Positions 8,219-15,500 of a stretch of 64,000 nucleotides of DNA are shown one piece after another; within the stretch, counting starts at the first letter, position 1; every line of letters begins with the position of its first letter. The DNA is from Haloferax namakaokahaiae (GTDB lineage: Archaea; Halobacteriota; Halobacteria; Halobacteriales; Haloferacaceae), in NCBI RefSeq assembly GCF_042663225.1, contig NZ_JBHTAA010000014.1:34040-98039 (forward strand), written 5' to 3'. Under the pieces are notes generated by a model, which saw only the letters and a list, made by a program, of their open reading frames with translations, was not told where the DNA came from and made no database searches. A program made the translations under genes and the position numbers.

Positions 8219-9457
8219 ATGACGCCGCGGTTTCAGCCGGACGATACACTCTACAAGCGACGGAATACGCTCAAGGTTGAGTACGTCCCAGACGACATCG
8301 TCGGGCGGGACAACGAGATCGAGGAATACGAGGCTGCGCTTCAGCCTATCATCAACGGGGAGTATCCTGACAATATCTTCATCTACGGGAAAACCGGTGT
8401 CGGAAAGACTGCCGTCACGAACTTCTTACTCAACGAGCTGCAAGACTCAGCGAAACACTTCGAGGTCGACCTCTCCGTAATCTCTCTAAACTGCGATGGT
8501 CTCTCCACGAGTTACCAGGCTGCAATTAGCCTCATCAACAACCTCCGAGAACCCGAGCACCATATCGCTGAAACCGGACACCCCCAATCCAAAGTGTATC
8601 GCCTGCTCTGGGATGAACTCAACAAACTCTCTGGAACCGTCGTTATCGTTCTCGACGAAATTGACCACATCACAGACGACACGTTCCTTTACCAAATCAC
8701 ACGCGCAGACAATAACGGCTACATCGACAATATCCAGCTCGGGCTCATCGGCATCAGCAACGACTCGACGTTCCGAGAGCAACTCGACGCGAAAGTGCAG
8801 TCGTCTCTCTGTGAAACTGAGATTTCGTTCCCACCGTACGGAACTGGAGAACTCCAAAAAGTCCTCGAGCAACGCGCCGATATCGCATTTCACCAGAACG
8901 CAATCGAAGACGGCGTGATTTCGCTGTGCGCCGCACTCGGCCGACAGGATGGTGGCGACGCCCGTCGAGCAATCACGCTTCTCCGGAAAGCCGGTGACCT
9001 CGCTCGGACAGAAAATGCCGAGACGGTCACAACTGACCATGTCGAACGTGCCCAGGAAAAACTCGAGGCGCAACAGAGCATGGACATCATGCGTGACCTC
9101 ACCGAACACGAGCAACTCACCCTCTACGCGCTGACGACACTCGCCGCTGAGAACGCAACCCCTGCGCGCTCGCGTATCGTCTACCAACGTTACAAAGAGC
9201 TCTGTAACTTCCAGGGTCGAGACCCTCGGACAGCTCGTCGAATGCGAAGCTTCCTCTCTGATTTCGAGATTCTCAATCTTACACTTTCACACATGGAACA
9301 CCGCGGTCAGGATGGTGGGACGTATCGGGAACACGAAATCAATCGAGATATCGCGACGGTCATCGACGCGCTCCAGACGATCATCAGTGAATTCGGTGCG
9401 CACCGAAGTATTATCGAGTACCTTCCTGACTCCGGTGAAGACTTTGCTGCGATGTAG
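8219..9457 (+). CDS. orc: Orc1/Cdc6 replication initiator
   Basis: 412 aa. An AAA+ ATPase with Walker A GKTGVGKT (about residues 57-64), Walker B VIVLDEIDHI (about 141-150), sensor-1 IGISND and an arginine-rich sensor-2 region (DARRAITLLRKAG). A C-terminal winged helix follows (about 290-400: ERLTLYAL-like start, then RIVYQRYKEL and RRMRSFLSDFEIL). It binds ORB sites and loads the MCM helicase; the neighbouring ORB array fits this gene as its cognate initiator. Haloarchaeal plasmids and secondary origins commonly carry such orc paralogues. The ATG at 8219 lies about 40 bases after the last box, so binding there could repress the gene. Confidence 0.92.
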   Translation: MTPRFQPDDTLYKRRNTLKVEYVPDDIVGRDNEIEEYEAALQPIINGEYPDNIFIYGKTGVGKTAVTNFLLNELQDSAKHFEVDLSVISLNCDGLSTSYQAAISLINNLREPEHHIAETGHPQSKVYRLLWDELNKLSGTVVIVLDEIDHITDDTFLYQITRADNNGYIDNIQLGLIGISNDSTFREQLDAKVQSSLCETEISFPPYGTGELQKVLEQRADIAFHQNAIEDGVISLCAALGRQDGGDARRAITLLRKAGDLARTENAETVTTDHVERAQEKLEAQQSMDIMRDLTEHEQLTLYALTTLAAENATPARSRIVYQRYKELCNFQGRDPRTARRMRSFLSDFEILNLTLSHMEHRGQDGGTYREHEINRDIATVIDALQTIISEFGAHRSIIEYLPDSGEDFAAM

Positions 9458-9477
9458 TAAGGGGGAATAGATTCTAC

Positions 9478-9624
9478 CTATTCTTCTTTTGCTGTCTCTA
9501 TTGCAGTCTCGAGGTCGTCCAATAGATCTTCTGCATCTTCAAGTGATATCGAGCGATGCACAGGCCCTCGTCGTCCATTTACCGTTAACAGAACTGCACC
9601 GTCTTTCTCTTTGACATTCACCAT
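9478..9624 (-). CDS. Small hypothetical protein, 48 aa
   Basis: A short gene with ATG at 9624 and TAG at 9478-9480. It begins MVNVKEKDGAVLLTVNG and continues with RRGPVHRSISLEDAEDLLDDL. A beta-hairpin start and an acidic amphipathic helix fit a real small haloarchaeal protein. It is divergent from the DUF6788-like gene at 9773, with a TTAACCAAC inverted repeat in the shared promoter region, and convergent with orc. Function unknown. Confidence 0.55.
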   Translation of the reverse strand: MVNVKEKDGAVLLTVNGRRGPVHRSISLEDAEDLLDDLETAIETAKEE

Positions 9625-9712
9625 GGTTCTGACTCGTATTTCGTATGAAATAGGCCTTGGGTCTCAGTATACCGTAGGACCAATCTCAAGCAGAACCCTA
9701 ACTCCGACCAAT

Positions 9713-9755
9713 TTAACCAACAGTTCTAAGCCACTGCAGTTCCTGCGTTGGTTAA
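9713..9755. promoter_or_regulatory. Inverted repeat in divergent promoter
   Basis: TTAACCAAC (9713-9721) and GTTGGTTAA (9747-9755) face each other between the divergent small genes starting at 9624 and 9773. The left end of the downstream gene is only 18 bases away, so a bound protein would overlap its promoter. It is the same motif as at 7430-7470 and 61081-61121. Confidence 0.6.
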
Positions 9756-9772
9756 GTCTAAATCGTGGAGCC

Positions 9773-10099
9773 ATGTCCTTCGAAAAACCAAGCCCTGACC
9801 AAGACATTCCAACTCGAATTGTCGAAGCTCTTGATGGCCTTTCTTCAGAAACACTCCGTCATGTAGCCCAATATGCAGAGCAACTAGCGGAACACCGAGA
9901 ACGTGAGCAACGTCTTAGGGAGAAACAAGACACAGATCAAGATGCTGTTGACCGGCCAGATGACATGCCGGAAGACGTCCCCTCGAAAGCAAGTCTAACG
10001 GTCAAAGAAATCAACGACAACCGATACTACTACTGGCAGTGGAGAGAGGGCGACCAGATCAAGTCCAAATACAAAGGCCCGGTGAACAAATCTGAATAA
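9773..10099 (+). CDS. DUF6788-like plasmid protein
   Basis: 108 aa from MSFEKPSPDQD; the longer upstream frame is non-coding in character. A helical N-terminal half (RIVEALDGLSSETLRHVAQY) is followed by a charged linker. The C-terminal block (LTVKEINDNRYYYWQWREG, then KSKYKGPV) is the hallmark of a family often found beside orc and parA genes on haloarchaeal plasmids. The YYYWQWREG segment resembles a small DNA-binding beta element. Its exact role is unknown; a part in replication or copy control is inferred from context. Confidence 0.7.
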   Translation: MSFEKPSPDQDIPTRIVEALDGLSSETLRHVAQYAEQLAEHREREQRLREKQDTDQDAVDRPDDMPEDVPSKASLTVKEINDNRYYYWQWREGDQIKSKYKGPVNKSE

Positions 10100-10113
10100 G
10101 AGCGATCCCGTCG

Positions 10114-10512
10114 CTAGTCAAACGTCATTCCGTATCCCCAATCCTCGAGGCACTCCTCTGCCTCGTCGAGGTGCTGTAACCCCACCTTCACCAACGCTTC
10201 ACGAAGGTCAGTCAGTGAGACGTTTTCTTCGAACTGGTCTTCGAGTTCGTGAAGGGCATCTCGCTCTGCGACTTTTGTTTCCTTCTGTAAGAACAATGGA
10301 ACTCGGTCACGGCCGTCTTGGACACCATCACGACGGAATTTGTATGGGATCTGGAGTTGCTGCTGAGACCTTTGCGTATCGCCTTCGTCCACTTGTGACT
10401 CAGTATTTTCACTCTCAGACGGCTCTTCCTGAGCCGATTGGGGCGTAGTCGACTCTACTTGCGAGTCATCCGCGAATGGGTCTTCTCCAGCCCCTTTCTT
10501 CATCCCAGTCAT
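10114..10512 (-). CDS. ParA partner protein (possible ParB-like adaptor)
   Basis: 132 aa. It overlaps the 3' end of parA by an ATGA junction, so the two genes are co-translated. The N-terminal half is disordered, acidic and Ser/Gln-rich (DPFADDSQVES...). The C-terminal half is ordered (FRRDGVQDGRDRVPLFLQKE, then a helical LTDLREALVKVGLQHLDEAEECL). Small proteins in this position serve as the DNA-binding or adaptor half of haloarchaeal plasmid partition systems. No ParB HTH motif is obvious, so the functional label rests on position. Confidence 0.6.
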   Translation of the reverse strand: MTGMKKGAGEDPFADDSQVESTTPQSAQEEPSESENTESQVDEGDTQRSQQQLQIPYKFRRDGVQDGRDRVPLFLQKETKVAERDALHELEDQFEENVSLTDLREALVKVGLQHLDEAEECLEDWGYGMTFD

Positions 10513-11384
10513 ACGGTTAGCACCTCGTGGTCGACGTCACCGGGTTCTGGTGGGTTTGGTGCTTCGATGCCAACCTGTTCTTCGAGATGCCTTGCGAGTC
10601 GGTCGAACTGAGCAAGCGTCTCGATCTCATAGTCGCGTCGACGTGATCGGTGGTCGCGAACGTAGCTAAACGCCGAGCATTGCTCCATCCAACATCCCTC
10701 CATGAGAGACGCACGTTCGCTGATTATCTCTGGGATTGGGTAATTGATCTCGTCTAAGATTGTTCGCTGGTCGCGGGTGTTCTTGAAGCCTGTTGGGACT
10801 GCAGCGAGGACACCGACGTCGATACCGAGCTGTTCTTCGAACCCAGCGACGAGTGCTTCGAGCCCTTCAACCGCTGCACGACCTTTTGCGCTTGGCTCGA
10901 CTGGAATCACGAGCGACCGGGTCGCGTGAATCGCGTTGTAGAGGTGCGGACCTTCCGTTGCTGGCGGGTCACAGATGAGCACATCGTATTTGTCCGGAAC
11001 GCCTGCCTCACGGAGCACACGAAGCAACTGGGCGTGCATTCCGAATGCCTCCCCCATGGCTTCTGCTTGGTCCTTCTCACGTTGTAAAAACTCGGCCAGG
11101 TCTGAGAGCATATTGTGCTCAGGAACGATATCGACACCCTCCACAGTCCGAATAAGATCATTGAAATCCCCATTTGGGCGACGAATCATGTGTCGGACTA
11201 CGTTATCGACAGAATCCGTTCGCTGGTCATCAACGCCAAAGAGTCGCGAGAGATCTCCGTCCTGTGGGTCAAGTGGGACGACGAGTGGTTTTAATCCCGC
11301 ACGAGCGTGTGCGACTGCGAGGTTTGCTGCGGTCGTCGTTTTACCGACCCCGCCTGCCTCGCTGTAGGTCGAATACGTGAGCAT
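10509..11384 (-). CDS. parA: ParA/Soj-family partition ATPase
   Basis: 291 aa from MLTYSTYSEAGGVGKT at 11384; the ORF can be extended to 11456, but the family starts just before the P-loop. It has the deviant Walker A GGVGKTTTAANLA, a switch region (VPLDPQDGDLSRLFGV) and Walker B-type VLICDPPATEGPHLYNAI. It segregates low-copy replicons by ATP-dependent movement on the nucleoid. It is followed by its small partner gene and preceded by a repeat-rich region that may be its centromere and operator. Together with orc and the ORB array it forms a complete plasmid maintenance cassette. Confidence 0.88.
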   Translation of the reverse strand: MLTYSTYSEAGGVGKTTTAANLAVAHARAGLKPLVVPLDPQDGDLSRLFGVDDQRTDSVDNVVRHMIRRPNGDFNDLIRTVEGVDIVPEHNMLSDLAEFLQREKDQAEAMGEAFGMHAQLLRVLREAGVPDKYDVLICDPPATEGPHLYNAIHATRSLVIPVEPSAKGRAAVEGLEALVAGFEEQLGIDVGVLAAVPTGFKNTRDQRTILDEINYPIPEIISERASLMEGCWMEQCSAFSYVRDHRSRRRDYEIETLAQFDRLARHLEEQVGIEAPNPPEPGDVDHEVLTV

Positions 11385-11690
11385 ACTGTGTTCATGAATT
11401 ACCTTCACCTTGAATCTTCTGCGAATGAGTTCATGGTGTTCAGCAATTTTGTTCATTCATGAATGAATCCAGTGAACACAATTAATGAACATTTGCGGTG
11501 AACCTGATGACTGAATAAACAGCAGAACATACACAGATGCCTGTTAGAGTGCGCCAATTCGCTGTTTCAATTCTCTCTCAATACAGGTTCCCCCCCGGCT
11601 GTGTATTCTTGAAATGGTGAATGTTCACAATGAATAAAATTACTGAATAATGTTCATGAACACGCCTGCTGAACATTCTTGGCTAAACAT
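11385..11690. promoter_or_regulatory. Repeat-rich parA operator / candidate centromere
   Basis: About 300 bases upstream of parA are dense in TGAACA, TGAATG, TGTTCA and TTCAT words. They include a perfect 16-bp palindrome TTCATTCATGAATGAA at 11452-11467, GTGAACACAATTAATGAAC just after it, and GAATGTTCACAATGAATAA and ATGTTCATGAACA near 11620-11660. Such clustered short inverted repeats are typical of plasmid centromeres and autoregulated par promoters. No protein gene is supported here. Confidence 0.55.
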
Positions 11691-11755
11691 CTTTGCTGTG
11701 GCATCGTGTGGACACTAGTGGAGAAAGACTGTGTCACACGTGTCTCCACAATCCA

Positions 11756-11908
11756 ATGACGAGTGATTCGACGGTGCTTGGTCGATATCCTGATTGCGGC
11801 GAAGAAATCGAAGCCTACCAGTCGATTATCGAGTTCGAAGATGCCGATGGGACAACTGGCGTATTCGCTGAGTGCTATTCTTGCGACGAGGTTGTCCGCC
11901 CAGAGTGA
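11756..11908 (+). CDS. Small zinc-finger-like haloarchaeal protein
   Basis: 50 aa from MTSDSTVLGRYPDCGEEI. It belongs to a small family with a treble pattern CPxCG ... AECxxCxEVV. Here the first cysteine of the N-terminal pair is replaced by tyrosine (YPDCG), while the C-terminal pair (ECYSCDE) is intact, so zinc binding may be impaired or altered. A longer in-frame start at 11693 exists, but it lies in the repeat-rich zone. Function unknown; such proteins are frequent in plasmid maintenance neighbourhoods. Confidence 0.6.
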   Translation: MTSDSTVLGRYPDCGEEIEAYQSIIEFEDADGTTGVFAECYSCDEVVRPE

Positions 11909-12188
11909 CCAACTGGCGGACTTGCTTTCGGTTGCTTCGACTCTGAACTCCAGGTGAACAATTCGAACAGTCAGAGTATCGCCATCTAGCGGTGCTGGCT
12001 GCGATCTTCCATGTCCTCGTTCGGCGTAGGAAACTGTTAAATTGCCTATGGAGGATACGAACCGAAACTTGCAGCCCCCAAGAATGAATGGCAAATCAGT
12101 CGCTCGATGAACGGACGCCAACGATGAGTCGCTAACTACCTTGTTTTGCTGAAATATTATGTACGCCGGACAACTATTCCTGAGCTAG

Positions 12189-12491
12189 ATGGGAAGAAAA
12201 CGAATCACAGCGTACGAGGATGCGGGTGAAAAAATGAAATTGGTAATCGATTACTGTGCTCGATACGCGGTCGTTCCGCGGAAGAGCGATGACCCGCATC
12301 TTCCGAGCCCCTGGGAGGGAGTACCTGCTAATGAGGTCCAACAGGGCATCCTTGAGAAGTTCGGAGCCAAGGTCTCTAATGGAACTCCAACATATGCTTG
12401 GCAACGATTGGGTGCAGATAACGACCTCGAGGGTGCACTGAAATTCCTACAGGACCGACGGGAAGAGATCTTAGAGAACGGTGATAAGTAG
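12189..12491 (+). CDS. Hypothetical protein, 100 aa
   Basis: Begins MGRKRITAYEDAGEKMKL. A mostly helical, mixed-charge protein with a central turn (SPWEGVPANEVQQGILEKFG) and an acidic C-terminal helix (LEGALKFLQDRREEILE). The pattern resembles a small DNA-binding or antitoxin-like protein, but no family is recognised. It stands alone between the zinc-finger-like gene and the convergent Csa3-like regulator. Confidence 0.55.
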   Translation: MGRKRITAYEDAGEKMKLVIDYCARYAVVPRKSDDPHLPSPWEGVPANEVQQGILEKFGAKVSNGTPTYAWQRLGADNDLEGALKFLQDRREEILENGDK

Positions 12492-12601
12492 ACCTACGTT
12501 CTGATTTTTTGGACTTATTGGTTTAGCTGAACTACCACCTCGCTATTAGAGATCAGCTGGTTGCTTTGGCACTATTCTCACCTCAGTATTGACGCAACAT
12601 A

Positions 12602-13255
12602 TCAGATAACTTTGGGTTTCCTACCTTTCAAGAATACGCGGCCACTGTCGCTCAAAGTAACCGTTTTCCTCCGTCCCTCTTTCTCTGTTATCACCAAATT
12701 TTCTGATTCCAAACTATCGACATGGCGAGCAACTGTACTCTTTGACTTGTCGAGTTCACTAGCAATTTGGCTTATCGACAGAGGCGTCTCTAACTCCGAC
12801 AACTCACTGAGCAATTTTGCTTCGGCGTCTGAGACGTTTCCGCGAAGATTTAGACGTGGAATACGACGGACGCTACTATCGATATCCCCCACTTGGAGTA
12901 CTGTATCGACGTAACTCTCGTTCGTGAACGTAGCGACTGTCAACGGCAAAAGGATCTCACGCGCGCCACCACCGAGGATGACGATAGTTTCACCTTCTGA
13001 TGCCTGCATGAGGTCGGCACAATACAGGGTTGTTTCGATGAAATCTGTGTAGGGCAGGTATTCTGACTCCAGGTCAAGACCAGGGACTACCTGTGTGAGA
13101 ACCTCTTCTACTTCCTCGAAAGCGTCTTCACCTCGCTCAGATCCGTTTGCCGGTTGTAACAAGATTACTCGGTCGTCCTCGTCGAGACCCATGCTAAGCA
13201 CTGGCCGAACGACACGCCGACTGTCAAATCCTAAGGGGGCGAGGTAGGTTCTCAT
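12602..13255 (-). CDS. Csa3-like CARF-domain transcriptional regulator
   Basis: 217 aa from MRTYLAPLGFDSRRVVRP; longer starts at 13276 and 13324 add non-family residues. The N-terminal Rossmann-like CARF domain (about 1-130) has the typical opening strand and loop (APLGFDSRRV) and the ligand-loop motif LGGGAREILLPL (about residue 92). The C-terminal winged helix (about 150-215) reads ISQIASELDKSKSTVARHV. Csa3 regulators of archaeal CRISPR-Cas bind cyclic oligoadenylate through CARF and control cas and defence genes. No cas gene is present here. Instead the gene is divergent from the DISARM-like operon, which it probably controls. Confidence 0.75.
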   Translation of the reverse strand: MRTYLAPLGFDSRRVVRPVLSMGLDEDDRVILLQPANGSERGEDAFEEVEEVLTQVVPGLDLESEYLPYTDFIETTLYCADLMQASEGETIVILGGGAREILLPLTVATFTNESYVDTVLQVGDIDSSVRRIPRLNLRGNVSDAEAKLLSELSELETPLSISQIASELDKSKSTVARHVDSLESENLVITEKEGRRKTVTLSDSGRVFLKGRKPKVI

Positions 13256-13393
13256 ATCGGTAGATTGGAGATTCATCCTGGTTACTGTTCCGGATTTGTG
13301 CAACAGTCGGCATGGTTTCCGCACACATTGGGGAGGTACTGGCGCTTATCGAGAGGGACCAGTCTGTGTTCCCCGAAACCGTCCCAAATCACT

Positions 13394-13460
13394 GCAATTG
13401 TCATCAATATGTTGCACTTGCGATAACTATATGATAATTCGAGACAGACTTGACAATTGC
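13394..13460. promoter_or_regulatory. Inverted repeat GCAATTGTCA / TGACAATTGC, candidate operator
   Basis: Perfect 10-bp arms at 13394-13403 and 13451-13460, 47 bases apart, midway in the 371-bp divergent gap between the Csa3-like gene and the helicase operon. The AT-rich centre (ATATGATAATTC) could hold a promoter. A TATA-like TTTATG at 13544-13549 lies ahead of the operon. This is the natural site for a dimeric winged-helix regulator. Confidence 0.5.
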
Positions 13461-13626
13461 TCGCACAGTCCGCAATCGGGTGACACCCACCCATCTGCGG
13501 TAGTGATATCTCTGCCTTGAAAAATTATCACCGCCGCGACAGGTTTATGTAACCCAGGATGAAAGTGTCACCTGGTCGCATTCACTCGAAACGGCCTGAA
13601 ACGGCTGATTCGGCATAGCTACCGCT

Positions 13627-14577
13627 ATGTTGAGGATGCGAGCACCGGCGTCCATCCCACACACGACGCCAACAACGATTCCCAAGCGAACCATGCAAGA
13701 CCCACCCGGCCCACCCGACCCGCCCGACTCAGAAAGCCCCACACTCGCGGATTTCATCGGAACACGAGACTCCGTTTTCGTACTCCGAGACCCACAACTC
13801 GCGAAGACGGGTTCACAAGCACGTGCACAACTCCGTTCGTTGCCGTTTCTCGCACAGTTCGGCCTCGACCGAGTCGCCCACCCCGGTATCTACGATAATG
13901 GGTTGCGACTTGTCGAATACGAACTCCTCCCGAACGAGGACTTGCGAGCGAACGGAGTTGCCGACGTCGAATTTCCACTGATTCACTATGTCAGCCAAGA
14001 GATGCTGACTGGTGAATTACGGGATGAAGAGAGTGTCTACGACGAACAAGACGTTGTTCGCCGATTGCTTCGGAAGCGCCCCGACGGTGTACCGTACGTG
14101 ATCGTCACTGACACGAGTACCCCAAAGATGCCACGCCATACCCGAAAACCGGGTAAATCGTTCGTCGACGAGTTCGAGTGTACCGTCGCCGAGTACAAGG
14201 GGTTACTGAAGCAGTATCTCCAGTACAATCTCGATTCGGACCTTCCACTATCGTCCACACAAAATCTGTACTTCCATCAGATTTCGGCCCACCACAACCG
14301 GGCGGGTCTCGAGGCGGGCTCAATCCCAGATCTCTTCGACTACACACAACTCCCAGCGGACAGTCCTGCGTGGGACCCGATTTACTACCTCATCCGCGAG
14401 GATGTCGACCAGGTACTCGAGGATTACTCTGAGCGTATCCGAGAGGCACTCCGCTCGTGGACCGAATGGGGGCCGACACAGAAAGTCGCGAATAGCATGC
14501 TGGACATGCTTGAGCGGGTGGATTACGAAGAAGAACGACTTGACGCATACCGATATCGCCATCAGGAGGACGCATGA
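13627..14577 (+). CDS. DISARM-like operon gene 1, unknown protein
   Basis: 316 aa; the ATG at 13693 (MQDPPGPPDPPDS) is a plausible alternative because the extra leader is basic and low in acidic residues. A Pro/Asp-rich start is followed by a mixed alpha/beta domain (residues ~60-170: SVFVLRDPQLAKTG, PLIHYVSQEML, VPYVIVTDTSTPKMP) and a helical C-terminus. No catalytic motif is recognised. Its stop overlaps the next start by ATGA, so it belongs to the operon. As first gene, it could be a sensor, an adaptor or the self/non-self factor. It is not a methyltransferase: no SAM-binding GxGxG or NPPY motif is seen. Confidence 0.7.
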   Translation: MLRMRAPASIPHTTPTTIPKRTMQDPPGPPDPPDSESPTLADFIGTRDSVFVLRDPQLAKTGSQARAQLRSLPFLAQFGLDRVAHPGIYDNGLRLVEYELLPNEDLRANGVADVEFPLIHYVSQEMLTGELRDEESVYDEQDVVRRLLRKRPDGVPYVIVTDTSTPKMPRHTRKPGKSFVDEFECTVAEYKGLLKQYLQYNLDSDLPLSSTQNLYFHQISAHHNRAGLEAGSIPDLFDYTQLPADSPAWDPIYYLIREDVDQVLEDYSERIREALRSWTEWGPTQKVANSMLDMLERVDYEEERLDAYRYRHQEDA

Positions 14578-15500
14578 GCACGAAATTCACACCGGCCAGT
14601 TCTAAGCCGGACAAACTACTCACCGGGTTCATCTCGGTGCGAGCACCGGAACTCAAACATGTCTACAATGCCATCCAAGGCCCGACCCCCGTCTCCGAAC
14701 TCACGAAAAAGTTCGGGAAGCCGACTAGCGGCGGAGTCGAGACAGACCACGTCGAAGAAACGGTTCGGTTCCTGAACGCGGTCGACTTGGTCGAGAGTCC
14801 CTCGGGAGACATCAGAGATACTGTCGAGCGCATCAACGAACGTCACCTCGTGGGGTTACCCTTCGAAGCACGACTCCTGTACCACTGCAACCAACAGGAG
14901 GGGCGGCAAACTCACTTCGCAGCAGTTCACCGAGCGCTACTGAACGAGGGCTCCCGAACTGTGAGCGGAGCACGTGACAACCTTAAAACTATTCTGAAGC
15001 GTGAGACTGACTACGACTTCAGTTGGACCGACGAGAAGATCGACATGTGGGTGACGTTGAGCGAACAACTGGGACTGATCATTGAGTCCGAAGACGACAT
15101 CACCCTGAGCCCTTGCCGGGGTCTGATGCACGATGCACTCGTTCTCGCTCCGATGGATTCTGGCGGGAACCCGAATTACGACGACGTCACCACGAAGAAT
15201 GGGGAGTTCCGTCGTGCACTCGATTGGATCAACGATAATCTGTTCAGTGTCTACGAAGAGCGCGCGGGAACGCCCCGTGTTCACCCAGCGATCGCGGACG
15301 TACTGCGCAACATGGAAGATGACGGCGTTATCTCCCTCTCGAACCCCGGCGACTCACAGAACGCGGTCAAAATTCCACCGGAGAACCTCAACGAAGACGT
15401 TCGAGGGAACCGACGTGACGTGACCCGCATCTCGATTCGATCGCACCCGGACGAAACGGCCTACCAGTACCCCCTCACGCAATTCCTCACCCAACAATGA
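14574..15500 (+). CDS. DISARM-like operon gene 2, winged-helix-like protein
   Basis: 308 aa, coupled by ATGA overlaps at both ends. Several short helical units with winged-helix rhythm are visible (PELKHVYNAIQGPTPVSEL, VEETVRFLNAVDLVES, HPAIADVLRNMEDDGVISL), suggesting tandem wHTH-like domains that bind DNA or scaffold partners. No catalytic residues are evident. It precedes the large ATPase; tight coupling implies a fixed stoichiometry with gene 1 and the ATPase. Not assignable to a named family from sequence alone. Confidence 0.7.
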   Translation: MSTKFTPASSKPDKLLTGFISVRAPELKHVYNAIQGPTPVSELTKKFGKPTSGGVETDHVEETVRFLNAVDLVESPSGDIRDTVERINERHLVGLPFEARLLYHCNQQEGRQTHFAAVHRALLNEGSRTVSGARDNLKTILKRETDYDFSWTDEKIDMWVTLSEQLGLIIESEDDITLSPCRGLMHDALVLAPMDSGGNPNYDDVTTKNGEFRRALDWINDNLFSVYEERAGTPRVHPAIADVLRNMEDDGVISLSNPGDSQNAVKIPPENLNEDVRGNRRDVTRISIRSHPDETAYQYPLTQFLTQQ

